Part shown: positions 34,232-43,044 of the stretch, one piece after another | Position numbering within the stretch: position 1 is the first letter of the stretch | Layout: each line of letters starts with the position of its first letter | Program-made: the position numbers and the translations under genes | Assembly: GCA_903908495.1 (NCBI GenBank) | Contig: CAIVSK010000040.1 | Coordinates: forward strand, 1-48,063 | Source: Akkermansiaceae bacterium | GTDB lineage: Bacteria > Verrucomicrobiota > Verrucomicrobiia > Verrucomicrobiales > Akkermansiaceae | Reading direction: 5' to 3' | DNA length: 48,063 bases | Notes under the pieces: generated by a model | Seen by the model: the letters and a program-made list of their open reading frames with translations, nothing else | What the model was told of the DNA's origin: nothing | Database searches by the model: none

Positions 34232-35320
34232 ATGACCCGCGACATCACCGAATATCTCAGCGACGCCGTCGCCCGCGGAGGATCCGACCTGCACCTCAGC
34301 GCGTGGGCCCCGGCCTGCGTGCGGATCAACGGGGCGATCCAACCCATCGATGACGTGATGCTCGAGCCTGCCACCGTTCGCTCGCTCATTCTCGACACCC
34401 TCACCGAGTCCCAGCGCGCCACCTTGGAGCAGGAATGGGAACTCGACTACGCCCTCCAAGTCGAAGGCGTCGGCCGCTTCCGCGGCAACGTCCACATCGC
34501 CCGCGGCCAAGTCGAGGCCGCCTTCCGCTTCATCCGCCAAGACATCCCCGATCTGGAAACCCTCGGCCACCACGAGGCGCTGCGCTATTTTTGCAGCCTG
34601 CGCAGCGGCTTGGTGCTCATCACCGGCATCACCGGCTCGGGCAAATCGACCACGCTGGCCTCGATGGTCAAACTCATTTCAGACACCCACAGCGACGTCA
34701 TCATCACCCTTGAGGACCCCATCGAGTTCATCTTCCAACACTCATCCAGCCTCATCAAACAACGCGAGATCGGAGGCGATACCCATAGCTTTCCCCGCGC
34801 CCTGCGCCAGGCGCTGCGGCAAGACCCCGACGTCATCGTGGTGTCGGAAATGCGCGACCTCGATACCATCCGCATCGCCCTGACCGCCGCGGAGACCGGC
34901 CACCTGGTGCTCGCCACCCTCCACACGCCCGATGCCCCGCAAACCATCGACCGCCTGGTGGATGTGTTTCCCGCCGACCAGCAACCCCAGATCGTCGCAC
35001 AACTTTCCAGCGCGCTGGGCGGCATCGTCTGCCAACGGCTCATCCCGCGCGCCGACGGCCAGGGCCGCATCCTCGCCTCGGAAGTACTCGTGCCTAACCA
35101 CGGCATCCGCAATTGCATCCGCGAGCGCAAACTCGAACAAATCGTCGGCCTGATGGAAATCGGCCACCGCGACGGCAGCCGCACCATCGACCAAAGCATC
35201 GCCGGGCTGCTGGATGCGCAGCTCATCACCCGCGAGGAAGCGATTTTCCACTGCCGCGAACGCAAGAGCTTCGAGGTACCGCCCGCCCCTCCGCGCAAAC
35301 CCAAGTCAATCTGGACCTAA
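34232..35320 (+). CDS. pilT: PilT type IV pilus retraction ATPase
   Basis: A 362-residue retraction ATPase with canonical PilT features: N-terminal ARGGSDLHLSAWAP, Walker A GITGSGKST, Asp box ITLEDPIEFIF, Walker B PDVIVVSEMRDLDTI, His box TLHTPDAPQTIDRLVDVF, and the PilT segment FPADQQPQIVAQLSSALGGI. Hydrolysis drives pilus disassembly for twitching motility or DNA uptake. It follows the divergent paralogue by 15 bp and precedes a membrane-anchored unknown by 7 bp, so all three are probably co-transcribed. Confidence 0.95.
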   Translation: MTRDITEYLSDAVARGGSDLHLSAWAPACVRINGAIQPIDDVMLEPATVRSLILDTLTESQRATLEQEWELDYALQVEGVGRFRGNVHIARGQVEAAFRFIRQDIPDLETLGHHEALRYFCSLRSGLVLITGITGSGKSTTLASMVKLISDTHSDVIITLEDPIEFIFQHSSSLIKQREIGGDTHSFPRALRQALRQDPDVIVVSEMRDLDTIRIALTAAETGHLVLATLHTPDAPQTIDRLVDVFPADQQPQIVAQLSSALGGIVCQRLIPRADGQGRILASEVLVPNHGIRNCIRERKLEQIVGLMEIGHRDGSRTIDQSIAGLLDAQLITREEAIFHCRERKSFEVPPAPPRKPKSIWT

Positions 35321-35327
35321 CCCCCTC

Positions 35328-36020
35328 ATGGAAGCCCCCAGCCCCCAGTACATCCTCACCCGCGCCGCCTACTTGCTCGTCACTCTGGTGGTCGGCCTCA
35401 TCGGCTACAAAATCGTTAGAAAGCACCAGCGCGAAGCCGCCATCATCGCCGAACTCCAGACGATCACCAGTGACAGCGCGTTCTTCCAACAATTCTACGC
35501 CGAGGACGCCCGCAAGTCACTGGTTAGAGCCATCGGCCTCATCGCCGAGGCCGCGTCCCTCGACGTCGCCCCGGCCGACGCCATCAACCGCGGCCTTGGC
35601 ATCAAACCGCGGTTTTTCGCCGACGAGACGCGCCATGAAGAACCACCGGTGCGCGAGCGCATCATCCGCTCCTGCCTGCGCGACAATTATGTCAACTTCA
35701 CCAAGCTCGGCTTCAAGCCGGACTTCTATACCCTCGATGCGATGCGCAAGGGCCAGCTCCCGCCCATCCCGTCCGGCCCCCAGAGCGGCCGCACTCCCGT
35801 CATCTGCTATATCATCAGCCCCGCCATCTCACCCGGCATGGACAAGGTCATCGCCAACTTGGAGATCCGCCCGCCCGCAGCCGACGAGGAGGTCGCGGGC
35901 GACATCCAGATTGCCAACGCCAAACAACTCGCCCGCGATCTAACGGAAGCGCGGATCATCGAGGATCACGCATGCGAGAAAATCCTCGAGGCCCTCTCGC
36001 AAAAACCCGCGGCCAAGTAG
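35328..36020 (+). CDS. membrane-anchored protein of unknown function, pilT operon
   Basis: A 230-residue product from the ATG at 35328, 7 bp after the pilT stop. One N-terminal helix (ILTRAAYLLVTLVVGLIGYK) anchors a hydrophilic, probably cytoplasmic or periplasmic, domain. The body contains AFFQQFYAEDARKSLVRAIG, a likely helical region with ADAINRGLGIKPRFF, and NYVNFTKLGFKPDFYTLDAM. I recognise no family. The tight spacing suggests a role tied to pilus retraction. Confidence 0.7.
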   Translation: MEAPSPQYILTRAAYLLVTLVVGLIGYKIVRKHQREAAIIAELQTITSDSAFFQQFYAEDARKSLVRAIGLIAEAASLDVAPADAINRGLGIKPRFFADETRHEEPPVRERIIRSCLRDNYVNFTKLGFKPDFYTLDAMRKGQLPPIPSGPQSGRTPVICYIISPAISPGMDKVIANLEIRPPAADEEVAGDIQIANAKQLARDLTEARIIEDHACEKILEALSQKPAAK

Positions 36021-36208
36021 CTGCGGCTGCCTGCAAGACGGGAACGGGTGGCTCGCCGGTTTGCCAGTGAGCAGTCAAGATGAGCCGGGCTTCGCGGCGC
36101 AACCGTCGGCAAGTTTCGGTCCTCAGGCCCGAATTGGCCAGGGTCTTTTCTTAGCTCGTCATGTCTTCTGGCTTGAGTCCGGGCGGGGGCTGCGCTTCTG
36201 TCCTTGGC

Positions 36209-36745
36209 ATGTCCCACTGGTTGATCAAATCCGAACCCGAGGTGTTTTCCATCGCCGACCTCGCCCGGGTCCGCCGCGAGCCGTGGACCGGGGTGCGCAA
36301 TTACCAGGCCCGCAATTTCATGTGGAAAGACATGCGACCCGGCGAGCTCGCCCTTTTCTATCATTCCAATGCCAAACCACCCGGCATCGCAGGCGTCGCC
36401 AGAGTGGCCGGCCCGCCCCACCCCGATCCCACCCAGTTTGAGCCCGCCAGCGAGTACTTCGACCCCAAAGCCAGCCCCGCGGCCCCGCGCTGGTGGTTGG
36501 TCGATTTCGAGTACGTCACCACGTTTGAGAGCATGCTCACGCTTGCCGAGCTCAAATCCGACCCATCGCTTGCCGCCATGTTGGTCTGCCAGCGAGGCAG
36601 CCGGCTTTCCATCCAGCCCGTCGCCGCGAGCCATTTCACACGCATCTGCCAACTCGGCGGTTGGCAGGACAACAACCCGCCGGCCACCGCCGCATCGCCC
36701 GCTCCCAGCCATTTCACCCCGTCGCCTTATGGAGGATCCCACTGA
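36209..36745 (+). CDS. EVE-domain protein
   Basis: A 178-residue soluble protein starting MSHWLIKSEPEVFSI, the standard EVE beginning; the ATG at 36209 is chosen over an upstream one. The EVE fold (PUA-like) is seen in REPWTGVRNYQARNFMWKDM, GELALFYHSNAKPPGIAGVA, and WWLVDFEYVTTFESMLTLAE. EVE proteins bind modified nucleic acid bases such as 5-methylcytosine or modified tRNA, in restriction or RNA pathways. The C-terminal tail (PPATAASPAPSHFTPSPY) is low complexity. The sigma factor gene begins 1 bp after the stop. Confidence 0.88.
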   Translation: MSHWLIKSEPEVFSIADLARVRREPWTGVRNYQARNFMWKDMRPGELALFYHSNAKPPGIAGVARVAGPPHPDPTQFEPASEYFDPKASPAAPRWWLVDFEYVTTFESMLTLAELKSDPSLAAMLVCQRGSRLSIQPVAASHFTRICQLGGWQDNNPPATAASPAPSHFTPSPYGGSH

Positions 36746-36746
36746 C

Positions 36747-37325
36747 ATGCCATCGTCGCAATCCGCAGCCGGCGGCCCGCCCGAACCTGCGGTCTGGCAC
36801 ACTTGGCTGGAACAACAGGCTCCACGACTGCTCCTCTTCGCCCGCCAACAAACCCGCTCCCACGAAGACGCCGAAGATGTCTTGCAGGACGCCCTCGTCA
36901 AATTGGTCGAAAAACTCAACAGCGGCGAATTCGTCGGCGGCAGCGAATTCTGGATGCCCTATCTTTACACCTCCATCCGCCGCCTCGCCATTGACTTGAG
37001 CCGCCGCGACGACCGCCGCAAGCGCCGCGAGGAAAGCGTGACCGCCGATCTGGAGGCCGACCTGAGCGAGACCTTCCACCCGTGGTTTGAAACCGACTCC
37101 TCGGGCGACGAAACCCGCTCCCAACTCGAGGCCAGCCTCAAGGAATTGCCGCCAAAATTCGCCGAAGTCATCATCATGAAAATCTGGGGTGAACAAACAT
37201 TTTCAGAAATCGGTGAGATTCTGGAAATTTCTCAAAACACAGCCGCCTCCCGGTATCGCTATGGACTGGAAGCACTCAAACGCCAACTCGGCGGCGCCCG
37301 CCGCCGCGGCGACCTCTCCATCTAG
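36747..37325 (+). CDS. ECF-type RNA polymerase sigma factor
   Basis: A 192-residue sigma-70 family factor. Region 2 is HEDAEDVLQDALVKLVEKL followed by WMPYLYTSIRRLAIDLSRRD; region 4 is LKELPPKFAEVIIMKIWGEQ followed by FSEIGEILEISQNTAASRYR. The ATG at 36747 is preferred because GGAGG at 36731-36735 lies 11 bp upstream; an ATG at 36729 inside the EVE gene would add six residues. The next two genes are a membrane protein with anti-sigma layout and a secreted PDZ protein, making an envelope-stress-type unit. The gap to the next start is only 7 bp. Confidence 0.9.
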   Translation: MPSSQSAAGGPPEPAVWHTWLEQQAPRLLLFARQQTRSHEDAEDVLQDALVKLVEKLNSGEFVGGSEFWMPYLYTSIRRLAIDLSRRDDRRKRREESVTADLEADLSETFHPWFETDSSGDETRSQLEASLKELPPKFAEVIIMKIWGEQTFSEIGEILEISQNTAASRYRYGLEALKRQLGGARRRGDLSI

Positions 37326-37332
37326 CCCCCCT

Positions 37333-37980
37333 ATGTCCGACGATTTCCAAGAACTCGAAGCCGCCCTCGGAGGTCTGCGCCCAGCAGCCCTCGACCGGAT
37401 GCTGCTGGCGCGTCTTGCAGATGCCACCGCGGGTCCCCTCACCTCCCTCAACCCGGCCGAGGCCTCTTTCGAAAACTCGCTGCGCCAGATCCAACCTGCA
37501 GCGCTGCCGCCCGCTCTCATGGCCGCTCTCGAGGCCACCCTCACCCGCGCTGCCGCCCCTGCAGCCCCGGCCATTGTGCCGTTTCCACAGAGCGCCGCCC
37601 ACCACCCCCGTCACGCCCATCGCCCGATGCTCGCCGCCGCGGCCGCCGTCGCCTTGCTCGGGGCCGCCGCCGCCTTGTTCCTTCCAGGCAAGGGATCGCC
37701 CCGGATGGCAGCAACTCCCGCCTCCCGCCCAGCGTCAACCCAACCGTTTACCACGCCCCCACCTTCCCCTAACAGCCAAAACTTTGTCCCCGCGGCATTC
37801 AATACCGGCCTTAGCCAGGCCAGCGACGTGGGCGTCATCTGGCAAGCGAAAAACCAGCCCCAGCGCGTCGTCAAAGTCGTCTACTGGGACCGCGTCACCC
37901 TCGTCAATCCCGATGGCAGGAAAATCGAATGCGAAGTCCCCCGGATCGAGTACATCCTCGACCCGGAAAAGATCGATTGA
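37333..37980 (+). CDS. putative membrane anti-sigma factor
   Basis: A 215-residue product that starts MSDDFQELEAALGGLRPAAL, with a cytoplasmic N-terminal part of about 98 residues, a single helix HRPMLAAAAAVALLGAAAAL (about 98-117), and a periplasmic part with a proline-rich linker and a C-terminal VVKVVYWDRVTLVNPDGRKI. This one-helix topology directly after an ECF sigma gene is the anti-sigma pattern, but no zinc-binding H..C..C motif is visible, so the assignment is by context. The ATG lies 7 bp after the sigma stop. The upstream frame extension is discarded because it runs through the sigma gene. Confidence 0.6.
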   Translation: MSDDFQELEAALGGLRPAALDRMLLARLADATAGPLTSLNPAEASFENSLRQIQPAALPPALMAALEATLTRAAAPAAPAIVPFPQSAAHHPRHAHRPMLAAAAAVALLGAAAALFLPGKGSPRMAATPASRPASTQPFTTPPPSPNSQNFVPAAFNTGLSQASDVGVIWQAKNQPQRVVKVVYWDRVTLVNPDGRKIECEVPRIEYILDPEKID

Positions 37981-38021
37981 AAAAAATTTCAGACAATCCT
38001 CGCATCTACTACGCTTCTAGT

Positions 38022-39032
38022 ATGAACGCCATGAAAATCAACCTGCACCCATTGATTCCCGTTGCCGTCGCCGCCCTGCTGGCCCCCCCGGTGCTGGCCA
38101 TCGAGCCGCCTGCGGACAACACGCCGCCGCCGCCCGCCGCCGCCGCCGCCCCGCCGCCCGCCAATCAAGCGGTTGCCCCCGCCCCTGCCGTGCAAGCAGC
38201 CCCCTATCTGGGCATCGGCAGCTCGCAAGTCCCCGAGGTACTCGCCGCCCACATCGGCCTCAAAACCGGCGAAGGCGTTGTCGTGCGAGCTCTGGATCCC
38301 GAGGGTCCCGGCGCCAAGGCGGGCCTCGCCGAGCACGACGTCATCACCCGCATCGCAGGCCAAGCGGTCGGCTCGCACGCCGATCTGGTCAAGGAGATCC
38401 AAAGCCACAAAACGGGCGATGAAATCACCGTCGATCTCATCCACCAAGGTAAACCCGGCACCAAATCCATCACCTTGGCCGCCCGCCCTGATGGCGGCGG
38501 CGTGGCCGCCGCGCCCCAGGACTTGGACAACCTCATGCTCGACGGCATGCCGCAAGAACAAGCCAAGCACTTCCGCGACGCCATCGAACGCCAACTCCGC
38601 GCCATGCAAAATGGTGGCCGCATCCCCCAAATCATTCCCGGCGCTGACCAGAAGCAGATGGACGATGCCCTCAAAAACCTGCAAAAACGCATGGCCGACG
38701 CCCTCAAAAACGGCGTGCAAGCCCCAGGCGGTTTGAAAGTTCAAGGCAGCGCCGTCTTCCGCATGGCTGACCAACAAGGTAGCGTCGAGCTGAAATCCGC
38801 CGACGGCGGCAAGGAAGCCACCCTCCGCGACAAAGACGAAAAGGTGACTTGGACCGGCCCATGGGATACCGAGCAGGACAAGGCCGCCGCCCCGCCCGAA
38901 GTCCGCGCCCGCCTCGACAAACTCAATATCGACAACAATTTCAACGGCAACGGCCTGCGCCTCCAATTCGGCGGTGCCATCGTTCCGCAGCCCGACCCGC
39001 CCGCAGCCGACGACGACACCCCGGACGAGTAA
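38022..39032 (+). CDS. secreted PDZ-domain protein without a protease domain
   Basis: A 336-residue product from the ATG at 38022, with a signal peptide (LIPVAVAALLAPPVLA, cleavage before IEPPA) and a Pro/Ala linker. A single PDZ domain follows (about 65-155): PYLGIGSSQVPEVLAAHIGL, GVVVRALDPEGPGAKAGLAE, DVITRIAGQAVGSHADLVKE. The C-terminal half contains helical and charged parts (AKHFRDAIERQLRAMQNGGR), with no Ser-His-Asp protease unit. The start follows the anti-sigma gene by 41 bp, and a strong terminator follows the stop. In DegS/DegP-type circuits PDZ domains sense misfolded termini; here it may be a sensor or chaperone. Confidence 0.75.
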   Translation: MNAMKINLHPLIPVAVAALLAPPVLAIEPPADNTPPPPAAAAAPPPANQAVAPAPAVQAAPYLGIGSSQVPEVLAAHIGLKTGEGVVVRALDPEGPGAKAGLAEHDVITRIAGQAVGSHADLVKEIQSHKTGDEITVDLIHQGKPGTKSITLAARPDGGGVAAAPQDLDNLMLDGMPQEQAKHFRDAIERQLRAMQNGGRIPQIIPGADQKQMDDALKNLQKRMADALKNGVQAPGGLKVQGSAVFRMADQQGSVELKSADGGKEATLRDKDEKVTWTGPWDTEQDKAAAPPEVRARLDKLNIDNNFNGNGLRLQFGGAIVPQPDPPAADDDTPDE

Positions 39033-39073
39033 AAACCGCCAAATAGTCGCCCGCAGCCCTCCCTGCCTCATTC

Positions 39074-39115
39074 CCACCCGCGCCCGGCCCCGTCCGGCGC
39101 GGGTGGCCTGTTTTT
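39074..39115 (+). terminator. intrinsic terminator after the PDZ gene
   Basis: CCACCCGCGCC (39074-39084) and GGCGCGGGTGG (39096-39106) form a perfect 11-bp GC stem with an 11-nt loop, followed by CCTGTTTTT (39107-39115). The stop of the PDZ gene is 42 bp upstream. A second GGCCTGTTTTT follows at once. It closes the sigma/anti-sigma/PDZ operon. Confidence 0.88.
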
Positions 39116-39203
39116 GGCCTGTTTTTGGCCTGCTTGCGCCAGATCTTTGCGCTTCCATGCAAGCAGTGCTTGCCGTTGGAGGCCGGGTCAGCTAGCCATA
39201 GCC

Positions 39204-39908
39204 ATGCTTGACGAAGTTCGTGCCCTGTTGATTCTCCAAGACCGTGACCGCCGCCTGCTGGCGCTCGCCAAAGACCTTGAAAAACTCCCCGTCGACGAGG
39301 CCCGGGCCAAATCCAAGCTCGCCGGCGATGAAGCAGCCGTCAAAAATGCCCACGACACCCTGCTCGCCGCGGAGCTCAAGGTGAAAAAAATCGAACTCGA
39401 CACCGAGACCCGCCGCACCACCATCAAACGCCTCAAGGTCCAACAATTCGAGACCCGCAAGAACGACGAGTACCAAGCGTTCAACCACGAAATCATCCGC
39501 TACGAAAAGGAAATCGACGGCTTTGAGACCCTCGAACTGCAGGCCATGGAGGCCGTGGACCGCTGCCGGGAGAGCCACCACGCGGCCAAGGCGGCGCTCG
39601 TCCACACCCAGAAACTCATCAAGGAAGACCTCGATTCCATCGCCCAACGCCAACAGCACATGCTGGCAGAACAGGCCGAGGTCGCCGCCGAACGCGCCTC
39701 TCTCGCCACCCGGGTTCCCGGCTCCGCCCTGCCACTGTATGAACGGCTCATGCGCACCAAAGCCGGCCTCGCCGTCGCCCCCATGGCCGACAGCCGCTGC
39801 GGCGGTTGTCACATGAAGGTCATCGCGTCCACCGCCATCAAGGCCCAAGCCGGCCTGGAACTCGCCCAGTGCGAAAATTGCGGCCGCATCCTCTTCATGG
39901 CGGATTGA
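39204..39908 (+). CDS. coiled-coil protein with C4 zinc ribbon (DUF164/zf-RING_7)
   Basis: A 234-residue soluble protein. The ATG at 39204 gives the family start MLDEVRALLILQDRDRRLLA. A long antiparallel coiled coil (about 5-180) contains RLKVQQFETRKNDEYQAFNH, the typical centre of the family. The C-terminus has two CxxC knuckles, SRCGGCHMKV and AQCENCGRIL, forming a zinc ribbon. The function is not established for the family; nucleic-acid binding is plausible. It is often found near trpS or other translation genes; here it is convergent with mutL, with 13 bp between the stops. Confidence 0.88.
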   Translation: MLDEVRALLILQDRDRRLLALAKDLEKLPVDEARAKSKLAGDEAAVKNAHDTLLAAELKVKKIELDTETRRTTIKRLKVQQFETRKNDEYQAFNHEIIRYEKEIDGFETLELQAMEAVDRCRESHHAAKAALVHTQKLIKEDLDSIAQRQQHMLAEQAEVAAERASLATRVPGSALPLYERLMRTKAGLAVAPMADSRCGGCHMKVIASTAIKAQAGLELAQCENCGRILFMAD

Positions 39909-39921
39909 CCCGGATTTCCCG

Positions 39922-41769
39922 TCACGCCCTGCCCGCCGCAAAGCGACGTTCGAGCTCACTCATGCCGAATTCACTCAGCGTCGGCCGCCCCGCCGGCGTG
40001 CAATAGGGCAGCTCGCAGGCTAACAAGTCGGCCAGCAGCCGTTCGACTTCCGCCAGTTTCGGCGACGCCAGTGCCGCCGCCCGTCGCGCCAACAAGCGTG
40101 CCATCCGCTCGAAGGCAAAGCGCATCCCGGGCGCGGACTCATGCAGCAACTCATCCATCAACGCGCCCAGGAATGGCCGCGGGTCATCCACCGGCAAACA
40201 AGCCGGCAGACAGCGCACTTGCAGGGTGTTGCCGCCAAACGCCTCCACCTCAATGCCCGCCTCCGCCAGCGCCATACGCTCCCGCAACACCAGATCCAAG
40301 TCCCGCGGGTCCATTTCTAACAACACCGGCACCAGCAAACTTTGCGTTTCGAGCAGCCCGTTGCGCTGCTTCAGCAGTTTTTCATAATAGATCCGCTCCT
40401 TGGCCGCCTTGGGATCGAAGACCACCAAGCCGTCCTCGCTTTCCATCACCACCAAGCGGTGGTGAAGCATCCCCATCACCCGGAACACCGGCTCCCGCTC
40501 CACCGGCGCATCAGGCAATTCCACCGCCTCGCCCCCCACCACCGTCGCCGCCACCGGAGCGGTTGGCGCAACCGCCGATAACGGCAGCATCCGCTGCACC
40601 CGGCTCTGCCACGGCCGCAGCACCGGCACCTCAGGCCCCTGTCCCGGCACCCTCCCGTCTTGTAGCGGCGGCCTGTGACCGTCGTCTTGACCGCCATCTC
40701 GCGTCTGCGCAGCTCCACCGTCGCGCCCCACCCCCCATCCGCTCGTCGGCTCCACCCGCCGAACCGGCGCTTGTGGCACCGGGGGTTTCAGTCCGGCCTG
40801 GACTGCGGCCAAAATCGTTTCCCGCACATCGATCGGCCGGTGAAAGCGCACCTCGCGCTTGGCTGGGTGGACGTTCACATCCACCAGCGACGGCTCCAAA
40901 TCGATCCACAGCCAGGCGGCGGGATGCATTCCGTCGGCCACCGCGCCGCGGAACCCTTCCGCCAGAGCTCTGGCGATGACCGCGTCTTCCACCGGACGAC
41001 CGTTCAAGATGACGAATTGGTGGTGCCGGCCCTTCCGGGCGTGGGTGGCAGGCAGCACAAAGCCCTCGACCGAAATGCCGTTGCCGCGGGTGACGGGCAA
41101 CCCGATCAATTCCTTGGAAAGCTCGGTCCCCAGCAGTTGTCGCACCCGGTCCACCGCCCGCGCCACCGGTGCCAAATCAAAAACCTCCCGATCATCCCGC
41201 CGCAGGCGGAAGCGAATCTGCGGCGCGCCCAGCGCGTGCAAGCGCAATTGGTGCTCCACGTGCGCCGCCTCGGTCGATTCCGCCCGCATGAACTTTCGGC
41301 GCGCCGGCATGTTGAAAAACAACGCCTTCGCTTCAATCATCGTGCCTGGCGCGCAACCCGCCTCCCTCACATCGCGCAATTTCCCGCCTTCCACCACAAT
41401 TTCCGTACCAGCCACCGCTGACGCCTCGCGCGTGACCATCCGGAACCTCGATACACTCGCGATGCTGGGCACCGCCTCGCCGCGAAACCCCAAGGTCCGG
41501 ATCGCAGCCAAATCCCCCGCATTGCGCAGCTTGCTGGTGGCGTGGCGTTCCAACGACAGCAGCGCGTCTTCGCGCGACATCCCGCATCCGTCATCGCTCA
41601 CCCGGATCAACGCCGACCCGCCGCGATCCACATCAACGCGGATCTCGCCAGCTCCGGCGTCGATGCTGTTCTCCACCAACTCCTTCACCACCGAGGCCGG
41701 CCGCTCCACCACCTCGCCAGCCGCCACCTGGCTGGCCAATATGTCAGAAAGCACTCGGATTTTCGCCAT
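39922..41769 (-). CDS. mutL: DNA mismatch repair protein MutL
   Basis: A 615-residue GHKL ATPase. N-terminal motifs are VAAGEVVERPASVVKELVEN (Glu31 catalytic, Asn34), DDGCGM (59-64), LGFRGEAVPSIASV (93-106, where Leu or Ala replaces Val-Pro in many relatives), and the transducer NVHPAKREVRF (299-309). A 100-residue Pro/Gly linker leads to the C-terminal domain. The endonuclease motif DQHA(x)2E(x)4E reads DPKAAKERIYYE (452-463), with Gln to Pro and His to Lys changes. The second zinc-site motif CPHGRP reads CTPAGRPT (590-597). Endonuclease activity is therefore doubtful. The ATG at 41769 gives the family start MAKIRVLSD. MutS is not in the window. Confidence 0.96.
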   Translation of the reverse strand: MAKIRVLSDILASQVAAGEVVERPASVVKELVENSIDAGAGEIRVDVDRGGSALIRVSDDGCGMSREDALLSLERHATSKLRNAGDLAAIRTLGFRGEAVPSIASVSRFRMVTREASAVAGTEIVVEGGKLRDVREAGCAPGTMIEAKALFFNMPARRKFMRAESTEAAHVEHQLRLHALGAPQIRFRLRRDDREVFDLAPVARAVDRVRQLLGTELSKELIGLPVTRGNGISVEGFVLPATHARKGRHHQFVILNGRPVEDAVIARALAEGFRGAVADGMHPAAWLWIDLEPSLVDVNVHPAKREVRFHRPIDVRETILAAVQAGLKPPVPQAPVRRVEPTSGWGVGRDGGAAQTRDGGQDDGHRPPLQDGRVPGQGPEVPVLRPWQSRVQRMLPLSAVAPTAPVAATVVGGEAVELPDAPVEREPVFRVMGMLHHRLVVMESEDGLVVFDPKAAKERIYYEKLLKQRNGLLETQSLLVPVLLEMDPRDLDLVLRERMALAEAGIEVEAFGGNTLQVRCLPACLPVDDPRPFLGALMDELLHESAPGMRFAFERMARLLARRAAALASPKLAEVERLLADLLACELPYCTPAGRPTLSEFGMSELERRFAAGRA

Positions 41770-42024
41770 CGCCCCGCCATCTAAACCCCTCCCCTCCCAT
41801 TTTCCAATCCCAATCGGCCTCACCTGCGCCCCACCCGCCAGATCTTGCCGCACCCTTGACAGCTAAGCGGCAATCCGGCAGCCTCCCGGCTGCGCCTTGC
41901 CAGGCAACCCGATGCCCCATCCCCACGCCCTCACCCACGCCGTCGCCAAGGGACTTGAAATCTCCGCCAGGGTCCAGCGCGGCCCGCTTGGGTCGGCACC
42001 CACGGGGCGCCAACTGACCCGACC

Positions 42025-43017
42025 ATGAACACCGCTGCCATCCTCACCGCCATCCGCAACACCCGCATCCTGGTGATCGGCGATGTCATGCTGGATCATT
42101 ACATCTGGGGCGACGTCAACCGCATCTCGCCCGAAGCACCAGTGCCGGTGCTGCATGTAATGCGTGAAAGTCATACCGCAGGCGGCGCCGCCAACGTCGC
42201 CCTCAACCTCGCCGCCCTCGGCTGCAAAGCGTCCCTCATCGGCATGCTCGGCGAAGACGAGGCCGCCAACCACCTCGCCCGGATGCTCGCCGCCGCCGCC
42301 ATCGACTTCAGCCACTGCGTCACCGACCCCGCAGTGGCCACCATCGTAAAAACCCGCGTGGTGGCCCGCACCCAGCAACTTTGCCGCATCGACCGGGAGG
42401 CCGCGCGCCACGCCTACGCACTGGATGCCAGCACCGACGTCGACGATTTGCTGGAATCGGCGCTGGCCCAAACCGATGCGGTCATCGTGTCCGATTACGC
42501 CAAAGGCGTCATCACGCAACACCTGATCGATCGGCTCCTCGTGCTGGCAACGGCGCGCGGCGTCCTCGTCGCGGTCGATCCCAAACCCGCCCGCCAGCTC
42601 AATTTGCGCGGCGTCGGCCTGCTCACACCCAACCGCCACGAGGCGCTCGAACTTGCCGCGCTGCCGGAACCCGGCCCCGGCGAAGCCTATCCACTGGAGC
42701 AGATCTGCCGCCGCATCCACGACACGATTGCCCCCAATTGGTTGGTCATCACCCTTGGCGCCGACGGCATGGCGGTGAGCCGCGACGGCCAGGTCGCCCA
42801 TCGCCTGGCCACCGAGGCGCGCGAGATTTTCGACGTCTGCGGCGCGGGCGACACCGTCATCGCCACCCTCACCGCCGCGCTGGCCAGCGGCGCCACTGCG
42901 GTGGAAGCCGCCAGCCTCGCCAACCGCGCGGCCGGAGTGGTGGTCGCCAAAATGGGCACGGCCACCGCCACCCCCGAGGAAATCCTCACCCCCCGCCGGA
43001 CGGATTTCCCACTCTGA
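42025..43017 (+). CDS. rfaE1: D-glycero-beta-D-manno-heptose-7-phosphate kinase (HldE/RfaE N-terminal type)
   Basis: A 330-residue PfkB/ribokinase-family enzyme in ADP-heptose synthesis for the LPS inner core. Family features are VIGDVMLDHYIWGDVNRISP, EAPVPVLHV, the GG switch TAGGAANVALNLAAL, YAKGVITQHLID, VAVDPKPARQ, TPNRHEALELA, and the catalytic DVCGAGDTVIATL (Asp in GAGD). It lacks the fused C-terminal adenylyltransferase of HldE, so it is the stand-alone kinase; the second enzyme must be elsewhere. It follows mutL divergently by about 255 bp, and the sulfatase start is 27 bp beyond its stop. Confidence 0.88.
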   Translation: MNTAAILTAIRNTRILVIGDVMLDHYIWGDVNRISPEAPVPVLHVMRESHTAGGAANVALNLAALGCKASLIGMLGEDEAANHLARMLAAAAIDFSHCVTDPAVATIVKTRVVARTQQLCRIDREAARHAYALDASTDVDDLLESALAQTDAVIVSDYAKGVITQHLIDRLLVLATARGVLVAVDPKPARQLNLRGVGLLTPNRHEALELAALPEPGPGEAYPLEQICRRIHDTIAPNWLVITLGADGMAVSRDGQVAHRLATEAREIFDVCGAGDTVIATLTAALASGATAVEAASLANRAAGVVVAKMGTATATPEEILTPRRTDFPL

Positions 43018-43044
43018 TTGGCAGCCTGCGATATAACAATTCCC

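Noticed and set aside
33023..34573. 516-residue antisense frame across the PilT pair
   Set aside because: Antisense to two genes with intact Walker motifs; no domain of its own.
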